Assembly: GCA_015680685.1 (NCBI GenBank)
Contig: MNCI01023687.1
Coordinates: 86,004 to 150,003 of the forward strand
Reading direction: 5' to 3'
DNA from: Gnetum montanum
Lineage: Eukaryota > Streptophyta > Gnetopsida > Gnetales > Gnetaceae
DNA: 64,000 nucleotides
The notes under the pieces are model-generated. The model saw only the letters and a program-made list of their open reading frames with translations, ran no database searches and was not told where the DNA came from. Of the stretch, positions 34,792 through 47,172 are shown in pieces; position 1 is the first letter of the stretch; each line of letters starts with the position of its first letter. The position numbers and the translations under genes were made by a program.

Positions 34792-36233
34792 ATGGATTCT
34801 TCTCATAGAAAGAGGGAAATGATTTCTTTTCAAGGCTCTCTCAATACATAGATTCTCCTCCCTTTATTCAGGAGGACACTCTTCACCAATGTTGTAGTCA
34901 ACCTTGGAGAACTTTGGTGAAGAAAGGATGGAATCTAAGGCTTGAAGAACATCAAAGAACATATCTCCTAGTTGTTCATCCAAGGAAAAGAAAAAAGATA
35001 AGGAGAAGGATAAGGACAAAAACAATAATTAGGACAAGGATCATAGGAGAAGAACTATTAAGCATCATTCTCCTAGTTCTCCACCTTTGCCATCCTCTTG
35101 ATCATTAAATTCTAATAGGAGGATTCATGGTAAAGACAAAGGCAGGGATCATTGGGATCAAGATGGATATGATAGAAGGTAGCATCGTGATGATGGGGAC
35201 TGAGATCATAGACAACATAGAGAGTAAGAAGAGCATCACTAGGAAAGAAGGAACAATAGAATTCATCATAGAACATATGGCCATGACAGGAACTACTGTG
35301 CATGCGATGACTATGATGAACCATTACTAGCCACTAGAAACATGTTGAATGTTTTGAAAGTAGTTAAAATACCCACCAAGCATCAGAGGGATTATAGGAT
35401 CAAAAGGTTGGGATATGAACAATACTCCCAAATTTGAAGGGGAGTATAATGTTGATTCATAGCATCATTTATAAGCTTCTTATGATACATGTATCTTATA
35501 GAATATTGAGAATGAATGGATAAAGTTAAAATTATTTCCAAGGACACTCATTAAAGAAGTAGAAAGCTAGTACTAGTCTTTGAAATTGGAGTCCATTCGC
35601 AAATGGAGTACCATGCTAGATTTATTTAGCAACAAGTACTAGACATACTTACAAGTGTCGAATTTGAGGAAAAAATCCAAGGGTTGAAACAAGATAATCA
35701 TGAATGCTTAGATGTAGTCATGGGTAGGTATTACTCTCTTTTGCATTGATGTCCAAATTATGGATTTTCTCAAAGAGAGAAGCTTTGCCATATTATAGAT
35801 GGGCTTTAGAACAAAACCAAAGAAACTCTTGGGGACTATGCCCAAGGGAGACTTTTAGAGATGAGTGCCTATCAAAACCAAAGGCTCATTGATTAGGTGT
35901 CTAAGGAAGAAGGGAAGCTAAAGAAAAGAAAAACTGTAGAGGTGTATAACAAGGATCCATCCGTTTGTAAAAGGGAGATGTGTTTCTATGATTTTGAGGA
36001 GGAAGCACTACTAGACAAAGTGATGTAAAGAAAAACCTTACCAGTTTAGAAATCTATTAGTAAAATATCAACTAAGGTGGATAAAATGTAGGACTCCTTA
36101 GATGAGAAATTTCAAATTTCTCTCAAAATAGTAGAGGAGAAGATGAAGTAGGGTAGCAGTAGAGATAGAACAAGATAGAAAGATATAGGTAAGAAACAGT
36201 ATAAAAAAAAGGGTAAGGCTATAATAGTTGATG
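34792..36233 (+). pseudogene. Element C Gag (decayed)
   Basis: Likely start ATG at 34792 (MDSSHRKREM), matching the SSHR starts of A and D. A large part of the N-terminal region seems missing between 34860 and 34920. A Lys/Asp/His/Arg-rich stretch (34980-35230) precedes EPLLATRNML and the capsid-like part near 35390-35650. IDGL and DYAQGRLLEM near 35790-35860 match A and E. The zinc-knuckle segment follows in triplicate. Many stops. Confidence 0.7.
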
Positions 36234-36991
36234 AGGTTGTAAATTTAGGGACAGATGATGACAAATGTATCATTTGCCAATATGAACATTCCAAGGGATG
36301 TTCGTAAAGTGTTACATTTGCAATAAATTTGGGTGTATGTATTAAACCCAAAACTAGCAAGGTAAGAGATTACTTTATTTCCAAGGAAATTATAGGTAGC
36401 AATTTCATCAAGCATCCAAGTGGAGTGTAATCTTACCCTTAGGAGCAATATCAACAGTGGTAAAATCCATAGTCATGAGGTTGTAAATTCAAGGACAAAT
36501 GATAATGAATGTATCATTTGCCAATATTAACATTCCAAGGGATGTTTTCATAAAGTGTTACATCTGCAATAATTTTGGGTGTATGTATTAAACCCTAGAC
36601 TAGCAAGGAAGCAACCACCTAAGAGATTACCTTATTCCCAAGGAAATTACATGTAGAAATTTCATCAAACATCCAAGTGGAGTGCAATCTTAACCTTAGG
36701 AGAAATATCAATAGTGGTAAAATCCACAATCATGAGGTTGTAAATTTAGGGATAGATGATGACGAATGTATCATTTTCCAATATGAAAATTCCAAGGGAT
36801 GTTTTTGTAAAGTGTAACATTTGCAATAATTTTGGATGTATGTGTTAAACCCGCAAATAGTAAGAAAGAAACCAACTAAGAGATTACCTTATTCCCAAGG
36901 AAATTATAAGTAGCAATTTCATCAAACATTCAAATGGAGTGCAATCTTAACCTTAGGAGTAATATTAACAGTGGTCAAATCCACAATCATG
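36234..36991 (+). repeat. Triple tandem copy of the Gag zinc-knuckle segment
   Basis: Three direct repeats of about 244, 257 and 257 bp start at 36234, 36478 and 36735, each with AGGTTGTAAATT. Each encodes the CIICQYEHSKGC knuckle or a decayed form (third copy IIFQYENSKGC) and the following tail to CACAATCATG. All other Athila-like elements here have one copy. Confidence 0.85.
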
Positions 36992-37439
36992 GGGGATGCC
37001 ACCATTGTGATAGCAATAGCCTTGCTGATAGTCAAATCATTATGGATATTATGTCTAACAATCTATATCTCCTCATGGCTCTGTAAGCCATACTCCTTTT
37101 TCCCATTACTACTACCATCCAAAATATCATCAAACCCATACTCCATGAGTTGAATCTTTCTCTACTTATCCTCCTCCATTTCCATCATCTAACTCTGCAT
37201 CTTCTAAGACCACTCCTTTGCCACCTACACCATTAATGCAAGGAAAAATCCCACCACAACCATAACAATGTAATGCTATAAGGATAATAAAATTACAATT
37301 GGAGCATTATCTGAGGGGCTCTAAGAATAATCCTTGAAAGAGGACCTTCTTTAGGCCACACAGTTCATAAAAACCCTCACAGATATCCTTGGCTACTAAT
37401 CTTACATCAATTGCTTCTAGAAATAACCTCAAGCCTCCT

Positions 37440-37940
37440 TAAATCCAAATGTCTTATAATGTACATACTAGTTTGTTAATCCATGTAGTCACAGATTGGA
37501 TCAAGGCTAGCCACCTTCCCAAGAAATGATTTGATCTTGGAAGTTCACTCATCTATTTGCAGATCATAGGAAATAATCCACGCCAAGCTCTACTAGATTT
37601 ATGTTCCATAGTGAACTTAATTTCTCAAAATATATATAAGACATAGAACCTTCCTCTACTCAAAAAATGCAACATTAGTTTAAAGCTTGTAGATTAGTCC
37701 ATCATTGTTCCATTAGGATTGGTGGAGGACATTGTGACCATTGCCTTTGAATGATCATACCTAGCAAATTTCCTAGGGATCCATGTAAATAATTACAAAG
37801 GGACCTTTTCCATTATCATGAGAAGGCCTTGGCTTAGTACTATTGATGTCAAGATAAGGATAAGAGATCATTCCTTGGAAATCTCCAAGGAGAACGAATT
37901 TGGGAAGATTAAGAAGAAGTGAGTTTTGTGCATTACATAC
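37440..37940 (+). pseudogene. Element C aspartic protease (decayed)
   Basis: VTDWIKASHLPKK and QALLDLCSIVNLISQ (near 37590) correspond to the protease of E; the active site DSG reads DLC. SIIVPLGLVEDIVT and NNYKGTFSIIM follow. Stops are present. Confidence 0.65.
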
Positions 37941-38479
37941 AATGACACAATGTACCATTACATGTAGAAAATATGAACCATAAAAAGCACATCCATCCAA
38001 GCATGAAATTAGTATGCTAAAACATCAATTATCCTAAGGTGATTGTATGCAGTAGCCATAAAATAAAAAGGTATTCAGTGGTTGATCACAGACAATAGTG
38101 TTGAATCCATAATGTACATGGAACTAATGGAACTTCTCACAAGTGTCTATATAGATAATTTGAATGGATTGGAGCAGCTCCAACATCAACTCTTCCACAA
38201 AAATAAAGAGATAGATTAGGAACAGATGGAAATCGCAGATGATTTTGAGCAAGAGCCCCTTGAACTTAAGGCAAGTCAATAATAATAAATGCCAACCTTG
38301 CCCAAGACCAAAAAAAGAAGCTACTGAACATGGTAAATAAATGGCCAAAATCCTTTGCATGTTCATATCATAATATAACATGAATAGATCTAAGGGTATC
38401 CTAGGATAAAAACTACACAGATCCCTCCATCAAGCCAAGGAGGTATTCGCAAAGGAGGTTGAATTCAAAACTTAAGCAA

Positions 38480-39250
38480 GTTATTAAGGATGAAATTAAA
38501 TAATTTTTTAAGGCTAGATTCCTCTATCTTGTAGCCAACAATGAGTGGGTAATCCCACTCATCATTATACCAAAGAAAGAAGGAAAATGAAGAGTCTATA
38601 TGGACTTTTGACTATTGAATATAAAAACATTTAAGGATCATTTCCCATTTCCATTTGTGAACTAGGTGTTGCATATGATTGTAGGGCACAACTACAATTT
38701 TCTAGATGTTTATAGTGGCTTAATCAAATCTAGATAGCACTAGAAGATTAGGGTATGATAACATTCACAAATCCTTAGGGGACTTTTGCATATAAAAAAT
38801 GTCCATTGGCCTATGCAATGCCTCTACAACTTTCTAATACCTAGTAGTTAGCATTTTTCAATAGTATATTTGTAGTGGTGTGGATCTCTTCATTAATGAC
38901 TTTTCCACCTATGGTATCAACTTTGAGGAAGCCTTGGACCATTTGGAGCAAGTAGAAAAATGTTATGTGGAGATCAATTAAGGCTCAATTAGTAGAAAAG
39001 CCATCTAATGGTCCAATAGGACATTGTATTAGGGCACCATATCTCAAGAAAAGAGATAGAGGTGAATCTAGAAAAAGTAAAGTTTATTCAAAAAATCACC
39101 AGATAGCCTCAAACTATAAAAGATATGAAGTCATTTCTTGGACATACTACTTACTACAAGCATGTCATTGAGAACTTCTCCAAAATTGTCAAACTGTTGG
39201 TAGAGTTAACAAAGAAAGATGCATCCTTTGACTAGACCAAGGAATGTGAA
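38480..39250 (+). pseudogene. Element C reverse transcriptase (decayed)
   Basis: Plus-strand blocks KQVIKDEIK, NEWVIPLIIIPKKEGK, TFKDHFPFPFVN and GVDLFINDFSTYG (near 38878-38915) align with A. The catalytic FMDD reads FIND, so the first Asp is Asn. Stops and frameshifts are frequent. Confidence 0.75.
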
Positions 39251-39259
39251 CATTTATTC

Positions 39260-39720
39260 TAACAGTTAAAGCAAAAGCTCATAGAAACTCCCATTCTATG
39301 TGCTCTGAATTAGTCCAAATCTTTTCACATTATGATGGATGCATCCAACTATGCATTGGGGATCATGCTTACATTATTGGATGATAAAAAATGTTTATAT
39401 TACATTCATTATGCAAGCAGAAGCATTGTGTGTGCATAACTAAACTATATCATCACTGAAAAGGAGCTCATGGTTGTGGTATACGCTTTGGCAAAATTTA
39501 GGCACTATGTGCTTAGATATTAAATATTTTACACATGGATATAGTTTTATCCATTACCTAATGAACAAGCTAGTGGTAAGCCCCTATTTCAGATGGTGGC
39601 TAGTGATTTTGCAAGAGTTCATCCTTACAATGATGAGTAGAAAGGGAACTGAGAATGTGATCACTTATTAATTATCTTGATTGAAATGGGATAGAAAAGA
39701 GGATAAGAAGCCCTTATCTA
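39260..39720 (+). pseudogene. Element C RNase H domain (decayed)
   Basis: FTLWMHPTM overlaps, in another frame, the FHIMMDASNYALGIML block at 39325-39372. An ITEKELMVVVYALAKF equivalent near 39450-39500 and RWWLVILQEF near 39595 also match A. Frameshifts separate the blocks. Confidence 0.65.
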
Positions 39721-39959
39721 ATCAATTTTGAGATGAACTCCTCTTTGCCAAATTTACTAATGGTTAAGAACCTAGGGATATCAATTGGTATGATGATTTT
39801 CTCTATTATTTTCTCACACAGGAGACTCCATCAAAATGGAACAATAAGAAAAAAATAGTAGTTTCTTTTCCACATCAAGCACTCCATGGAAATTCAAGGT
39901 AACCTTTACAAGGTTTGTGTCGATAGCCTAGTTTGATGGTGTGTACTTGATGTTAATCA

Positions 39960-41100
39960 ATTTTACATCCTTCAATATGCTCATGAAGGCCCTTGTGGGG
40001 GCCACTATGTAGGAAGGAAAATGACTACAAAGATCCTCATGGTAGGGTATTTCTAGCAAACAAACTTTAGGGATGCTCATCATTTCTCTCATTCATGCGA
40101 ATGCTACCACAGAGATGGAGGAATGACCATATGGATGGAAGGGCCCCAAGAGTGGATTTAACCACTAGAGCCCTTTGATCTCAAGGGCATCGACTTCATG
40201 GGATCCATCACTCGCATGTCAGATGGAAAGGCTTACATCATTGTTGCTGTTGACTATTGTACGAAGTGGGATAAAGCTATAATAGTATTAGATTGTACAT
40301 CCATCATAGTAGCATAGTTTGTACAACAACAAGTGATAAATAGGTTTAGTATGCCAAGAGAACTCATTTCAAATAATGAAACTCATTTCACATGAACTAA
40401 TTTTTAAAAACTCATGCAACACTTGGGGGTGCAACATAAACTCACAATCCCCTATCATCCTTAAACTAACAGTTAAGCCAAAGTTACCAATAGGAAGATC
40501 ACTAAGATCATCACATGAGCAATCAAAAAATATAGGAAGAACTAAAGTACCAAACTTAATGATGCTCTTTGGGCATATCAATCAACTTAGAAACTTCCTA
40601 GAGGCTACTTTCTCTATGAGTTGGTGTATAGAAAGTTACCCAAACTTCTAATCCAAACTAAAATTTGTACACTTACAATAGCCTATGAGCTTGATCTCAA
40701 CATTGATCTAGTATAAAAATAATGACTAATAATACTTAATGTGCTAGATGAGAACTGATAAGTAGCCCTAATGATAAATAAAGTGCATAAGGCACATTAT
40801 AAATAATGTAATGATGCACAAATAAGAAGAGTCAAATTTTAACTAGGCGATAAGATTCTTTATTGGAATCCCTTGAATGTGTCATAATGCACTAAATTCC
40901 AAATATTATGAAAAGGACCTTATATCATATATGCAACTTTTCCTTTTGGAGCCATGACCATATACCATCTATCAAGCCCTCACAAAAATTTGTTAGTCAA
41001 CATATAATAAGTTAAGTTGTTCTTGAAATCCAAAGTAACTAAAAAAATACTAATACCATAAAATAGGCTCAATTTATTTTTTAGATCTTCTCATTCCAAC
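39960..41100 (+). pseudogene. Element C integrase (decayed)
   Basis: GPCGGHYVGRK and FSHSCECYHRDGG carry the HHCC zinc region. KGIDFMGSIT (near 40187) holds the first Asp. The second motif reads ISNNETHF, with Asp changed to Asn. The third catalytic position is Lys (40480-40482) in AKVTNRKI. The C-terminal part with LGDKILYWNP is near 40845. Stops are frequent. Confidence 0.75.
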
Positions 41101-41106
41101 ATATTC

Positions 41107-41116
41107 ACGGGGGAGA
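41107..41116 (+). other. First polypurine-like motif of element C
   Basis: CACGGGGGAGATGG follows the integrase frame, at the same place as CATGGGGGAGA in A, D and E. Confidence 0.45.
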
Positions 41117-42540
41117 TGGCATCTAGAATTGATATCTTAATGGGGACAAATTATTTTTCACCCTTTTTGTTTTACATTGCTCTTTGTATGTTTTTTTACT
41201 TTCTTGTATATTTTCTTGTTTATTTTATATATCTTTCATTTTCTTCTTTGTTATTTTTAATTAATTTATTCTAGTTTATTAAAAATCTTTGATTTTTATT
41301 GTTGCTATTGTGAATCTAGAAAAGTATTAAAGCTAGCTATTACTATTATGATAAATTAAAAAAATTAAGATCAATTCTTATCTTTGGATTATGTAATCTA
41401 CTAATGCTCTATTAATTTTTCTGGTGATATCAGACATTGAGTTCACAACATTCACCCATCCCATCTATTTCATGAGAAATCAGTATCTTGAAAGCACAAG
41501 TTTCTTTCACATTTAAACTTAACAATTAATCAATGATCTTGATACTCAATGAATTGGGAAAGGACTAAGTGGAAATGGAACAAGGTGTGATCTCAAGGGG
41601 ATTTGATATGGTTTCTCACAACATCATTCTTAAGGTTCTATGATACTCCACTAGTATATCCTCACTCATACTATTAACCTTAAAAGAAATCACATCTTTG
41701 CATGATATGATTCCCATGAAAAAAACAACAAACATGCAGGAGAATTCAAAGCACACCCCTTTGACTAAATAATGGGCTACAAGCACTAGTTATGGAGCTA
41801 GAAAGACATGTTACTCATGCCTAAAGGAACCCCTCTAACTAAGGCCCTCTTTACTTCCTTCTTCTCTTAGAGTGATGGCAGTTCTTTGGATTTGTCCTAG
41901 GCTTTTGATCAATGTAAGAAGGGCATATATCAATGTGAGGTCACTAAAAGTGGAATTCACATGGTCTTAACTTAGAACTAATTGGGATTGAATCATCTTA
42001 ATCATAGATTCCACAAAGAATCTTGTGTAACTTGGATTTTGATGATCTCTTCCACATTATCTCTTTCTATCATATATTCATTCATGGTTTACCACCTCAC
42101 TACCTCATATCATAGGCAATTGTTCAATTTTTTTACTAGATCATATAACCATTGAACAATTATTTCCATGTATGGGATTTAGCTTAACTTGACCATTTAT
42201 CATCCTTGGGGCCCATGGAATCCTTATGATGAGGAAATACAAGTATCAAAGGCCTATGCTTGCTTTGGGGAGGACCCACTTGCATTCCTTTGGTCTACTT
42301 CTAGTTAAATTCGTTACCCAATTTTACTTTTTTGATCAATCATCTTAATAGCATTCCATCATCTAGTTTTTCTCTATTTGGTATTATTACTTCATCCATC
42401 TCCACTCAAACTATTTTTCCCAAGCTAAATCTACCCTCTTCTATGTTTTTGTCATTATTCTCCATCATTTTGCACTCCATGGGACTCTTGTTTGGTCTCA
42501 GAACTCATCCAAAATTCCTATATTTTATAAAGTAAAAAAT
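41117..42540 (+). other. Noncoding tail of element C
   Basis: No gene. T-rich start, then blocks shared with A, B and E, such as GAATTCAAAGCACACCCC (41740-41762, reverse of the GGTGTGCTTTGAATT block) and a TTTGGGGAGGACCCACTTG block at 42266-42285 that aligns with the point where F inserted in B. Confidence 0.6.
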
Positions 42541-42549
42541 AGCTATGTA

Positions 42550-42650
42550 TAGCTACATCGACGTAGCCCTATCAATGTAGTGGGATGGGTCAATGCAACC
42601 CCATTGATGCATCCTCATCAACACATAAGAAAAATACTATAAATATGTGC
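42550..42650 (+). promoter_or_regulatory. Internal U3-like promoter of element C
   Basis: GCTACATCGACGTAGC (42552-42567), then GGGTCAATGCAACCCCATTG and CATCCTCATCAACA, then TATAAATATGTGCA at 42638-42651. The 5' LTR of C has the same order (CATTGATGCAACCCCATCG, CATATCCTTGTCGATGC, TATATAAATGTGTGCA at 32855-32922). It precedes the 3' gene by about 300 bp. Promoter activity is inferred. Confidence 0.55.
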
Positions 42651-42934
42651 AACACTTAGCTCATTTTGTGTCATTTTTCAATAGAGTAACATGAATTTTT
42701 ATATTTTTTAGAGTCCAAGAACCTTCTGAGCCTTCTAACTCATAAACCACTACTCTATCTTCACCTATTTTTTATCCTTATGCTACTAAAGGTAAGCTTT
42801 ACATCATGGAGAATACAAGCCTTAGGTGTTTTTTGTAAAATTTTTTTTGAAAAACTATTTTAACTTCCCATGATTAATCCATTAAAATAATATTAAATTA
42901 CTTACAAGGGACAATTGCTTCTAAAGATTAAAGA

Positions 42935-44850
42935 AGAGGAGCAGCCACCACCACCACCACCTGCAACTCTAGAGACAACACTAGAAATGCTCACAACTAT
43001 TGAAAGACTTAGAAAACTTTGAGAGCAACTGCTACAATAGCAACAAAGATCTACAAATGATGGAAAGTCCTCCATTTATCATCCAACCATTAGCCATATT
43101 AATGATGTTGTAAGGATCATAAGTTGGCTAGATAGTGAAACGACCTTGCTCTTCTCGACACAAATGAACCAAACACCCACCAAGCCTAATGTCCATTCCT
43201 AGATAAACATTCCCTAAAATTTTAGGAAATGCTATAGCTTTCTCCATCATGTTGGAGGAAGATAAGGGGGCAATAGTCCTAGTTATATCACATAAGGGCT
43301 AGGAGAATACAGTGGAGGTGGTGGCTGATAGAGTTGCTAAAGTAATAAATGCCCCTACTGCATTGGTACCTAACATTGCCATCATGGTAGACATCCATGG
43401 ATTCACAAGAGGAGGAAGTGGTTGGCTGATTATTGTCCAACACAAGGAGGTTTTGAAAAGATTACTTAGAGTCAAGAAACTGCTTCTAAAGGTCTTTGAT
43501 CTCCTAGATGAAATTATAGCATACTATTCAAATTTTCTTGAGACAAAAGGTAGGCTATTGATTACCAATGCATAACTTGAGAAGGCCACCATAGTGAATC
43601 CGTGGTTGACTACCAAAGTTGCTGAGTTGTGAGCTTGTCTCTTTGATCCTACCATTCTTAGGCTAGAGCTCATCCAACATCAAGCTTTTTAACAACTTCA
43701 AAAAAAAGCTCCAAGTAGCTAAGAATGTGAAAGAAATGATGATATTTGGTGTGTCCATGTTAGAGGCCATGACTAGCAACATTGATAAGGACCTATTACA
43801 AATTCACAAAGAGAAATTGATCCTTACTAAGAATAACCACCACCTACGAAATGCTGAGCAACAGAAGGACCAAATGGTTGAGTTCATATGCTACTAGCAG
43901 GAGCATCTTGCCAAGGTGATCCTAGATTTGAAAATGTTGGCAATGGAAATCTGAAATCTCTAGATGGAGGAGGTTCACAATCTTTGTTAGAATATTGTAA
44001 TTGAAGTAGCCACCTAGAAGAATGAAGTCCTGAAATTTGAAAGAGTTAAAAATTGTTATAAGGACCAAGTTGGGCTATCCAAGGAAATTAATGAAAAAGA
44101 GATATAATTAGCAAATGCAAAGATGAATGTAGCTATCCAGCAACTCCAACAACGAGGCAGCGTATGATAGCCCATCTTTGATGGACTAAATGTGTACAAC
44201 AAGGTAGAAATCTACCTAAACAAAATATAGATCAAGGAAATGATGAAATACATGGAGCTTACCAACCTCCATTATGCAAACTTGGCAATGTTGATAGTGA
44301 GAAGGCCAAGAATAGAGTTTGAAAAATAGGTTATCAATACCTCCTCTATAAGATGGAGTTCAAGCTTCACAAATAGACTAAACAAAAGTTGGAAATAACC
44401 AATGTAGAGCTTGAAGTTCTAAGGTTCAAATTTACCAATCAATGATATATTACAAAGAACCTAACAAGAAGGATGAATAACAACCAGGAGCTATAAAACT
44501 TAATAAAGACATTCGACATTGAACATAAGTAGTTTGCAACCTAGTATTTCAATGTGAAGGAAATGTTTCCTTTGATGTCATGCTTGTGGGATATCGCTGC
44601 ACCAGCCCATATCAATGAAGCTGCTTGGACCATGTATGACCCATGAAGCAAGGAAAATAAAATGAAAGCACTTCTAGATGCTTTCAAATTTCTGGTAGTA
44701 GAAATGGTGGTAGTAGGTCAACCTTAGCCTCTAGCAACATCGGGATGGGATGAAGAACCATCTAAGCCATAGGATCCTCCACCTCTAGGAATGATAGGAG
44801 AGCTCATCATGCTTTCATGAGTCAATAGGAAGCTACTCTAATTTTTATCC
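42935..44850 (+). pseudogene. 3' gene of element C: coiled-coil protein, unknown function
   Basis: Homologue of the 3' gene of A from the proline-rich linker (EEEQPPPPPPATLE near 42940, over a CCA repeat) to the C-terminus. Best open stretch 43312-43575 reads MEVVADRVAKVINAPTALVPN and VQHKEVLKRLL. Charged heptad-like sequence follows, and HINEAAWTMYDP near 44610 matches HIGEAAWT in A. The roughly 1-kb N-terminal part of A is absent, the distance from the second polypurine-like motif to the linker being only about 135 bp. Many stops and frameshifts. Confidence 0.6.
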
Positions 44851-45028
44851 TATTTGGTTGTAAAGGGCACTAAATTTTTGTAAAATCGTACAATCCATCA
44901 CTCAAAGTTAGTTAGAGATAGTTAATCTATTTTTGCATAAATAAATTTCATACCTCCCCAAATTTTGTAAGAAACTCTATTCTAATTTTATTCACTTGAG
45001 GATGATTTTTTAGTTAATCGTGGTGGTA

Positions 45029-47126
45029 TGATGAATCATCAATAAGAAAGGCTACATCAATGCATGCCTATTGATGCATGCTAGGATGCATTGATGTAGA
45101 TATGTTGATGTTGATGCAATTATTGCCTATATAAATGAGTGCAGCCCTTGCATTTTTTTAACACTTTTTAGTCTTAATCTTAACTGAACTCTTTTAGTTT
45201 CTTCCTTCAAGAGTTAAAATATTTTCTCTCTGAGTGCTTGCATCATGGGTTTATGAGATTGTACGACATTTTATTCGAGTGCTTATGAACCTAAACACAT
45301 TGGCATGATCAATAATAAAATTGAGATTTCCTACATCCATTGCAATACTTAGACTAGTTTACTATTTCTTTTCAATACTTTACTTTATACGTAATTTACT
45401 TTTATCTTCTTAAGTAATTAATACAATTAATCATATCCACATGAGTATGACCACTTCGAGCATAAGATATTAATGCTTAATAATCCCAATAGTGGATACT
45501 TGGTGATGAGTCATGATATCGCGTACGCAATATCACATTTGCGATATTGTGTCTGCCCCCACGATATCGCGTACGCAATATCATGGCTCGCCGCAACATC
45601 TATAAATAAGAGGTGGCTTTTCCTTGTTTCTTCATCTAGAGTTAGTCCCTTAGCCAAACTATAATATTTTTACCATTCTAGAGTTAGAATAATTTCCATG
45701 TGCCCGTAGTAGGAGTCTTAAAGTAAATGGATCTTTCTTCGAGCAAATTGTACTTGAGCACACATTTGTGTACGGTAATAAAGATGAACTTTCTGATAAA
45801 CCTTGCAGCATGTGGACTAGGCTAAATAGGATTTAATTATTGTTAAATGTTTACATGCTTTCCTAGATAATTAATCTCTCTCAACCCTTGACTCTCCTAG
45901 TTAAGTACACTCAGTACGACCGCTTCGAGCATTTGTGTAGCGCTTGGTAACCCAGTAACGATTAGCGTTTGGTAATCCCAACAGCATTACACTGGTTCAG
46001 TATGTGTGCAGCAAGTGGTAACGGATACTGGTGTTAGAAACTATTAGAACATAGTTAATGAATAGTTAATGTAAGTTAGTCACTTAGTCCTCTCAACCCT
46101 TTTCCCCCCAGTGCATGCCTGCAGTGTGATGATTGTAATTGTACGACATTCTTATTCAAGTGTGATGTACTTGGACACACACATGACTAGCAATAAGGAT
46201 TGAGATTACTTCATCATTGCAGCATCCACTTAGCTTAATTATTTACTTAATTTTTATTTACTACTTTCTTAGTTAAATCTCTTCTCACCCTAAACTTTTG
46301 TTTAACGTGGAATGAGTATGACTTGATTACGAGCATTTAAGTGTGACTACTTGGTAACCCAGTAGCGTACCTAGGATCTACGCTTGGTAATCCTAGTGGT
46401 AGTCATGCACGACGTCCAAGATGTGTACGGATAATCGAGGAACGGATGCTCATCGCACTTAGGCTAGCTAGATTCTCTCTCACCCTTTCTCTCTTAGCTT
46501 AGTCAATATTACTTTCCATTGTCCTCAGGAGTAGCATTAGCATAGAAACACATCATACACCTCACTCTGGACTAAACCATATGTGACAAAGCTAATACTA
46601 GTCTAGGTGGGAAGACAGTGAATTGCGACCTAAGGCTAACTGTCCAGATGCCACAACTAGTCCGTCTGTGGAGTTCGACTGGATTGCGCGTGTAACACTC
46701 GTATTGGTATGGTTGAGTGTAGGGGTACCTCGCCACTCATCACTTAGTATGCCTAGTAATATACACTTGGTTCCCTATTAGAGTTAATATAAGTTTAGGA
46801 TGTGTACAGCAAGTGGAAATGATTACTCTACATTAGGATAGTTAATTTAGGAATTAGTTAATTAATTTATCATAAATCTTCTTTTGATTAGTAAGAAATT
46901 AGAAGAAATATACTAAAAATAATTATAAAAATAAAAATATTATGCCTTAACCATATGCATAGTTAAAACACAAGTATGGATTAAGAAAACAACAACTTGC
47001 AACTATATGATTCACTATTTAGGGATATTCATAACTTGGGTACCTAAGTCTACAGAATTTAACTGAATCGTTGGTGAATGCTTGTGATTCATATGGCTAG
47101 GTGTAGGGATTACCTATTGCTCATCA
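45029..47126 (+). repeat. Element C 3' LTR, interrupted by solo LTR G
   Basis: LTR pieces 45029-45503 and 46743-47126 align with the 5' LTR of C. It begins TGATGAATCATC, has TATATAAATGAGTGCA at 45128 and ends GCTCATCA. The preceding GGTGGTA (45021-45028) is a decayed polypurine tract. Confidence 0.85.
45504..46742 (+). repeat. Solo LTR G, composite
   Basis: TGATGAGT to CTCATCA, with flanks CTTGG and CTTAG (4/5 TSD). The first about 600 bp align with the LTR of D, including GATATCGCGTACGC palindromes and a TATA box (CTATAAATAAGAGG near 45600). From about 46110 a second LTR-like segment repeats the post-TATA part in divergent form (TTGTACGACATTCTTATTCAAG near 46140, then CTTGGTAACCC again), so it is about 430 bp longer than the LTR of D. 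Confidence 0.75.
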
Positions 47127-47172
47127 TTAATGATCAATGAATTTCAAGATGTATTTACAATAAAATTACCAG

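Larger units (their letters stand above)
32814..47126 (+). mobile_element. Element C: Athila-like Ty3/gypsy retrotransposon with 3' gene
   Basis: Plus-strand element with 5' LTR 32814-34628 (rearranged), primer site at 34629, Gag, protease, RT, RNase H, integrase, noncoding tail, internal promoter-like cluster, coiled-coil 3' gene and 3' LTR 45029-47126 (containing solo LTR G). Flanks are CTAAT and TTAAT, a 4/5 TSD. It lies within H between the protease and RT coding regions. Frames are more decayed than in A. Confidence 0.85.
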
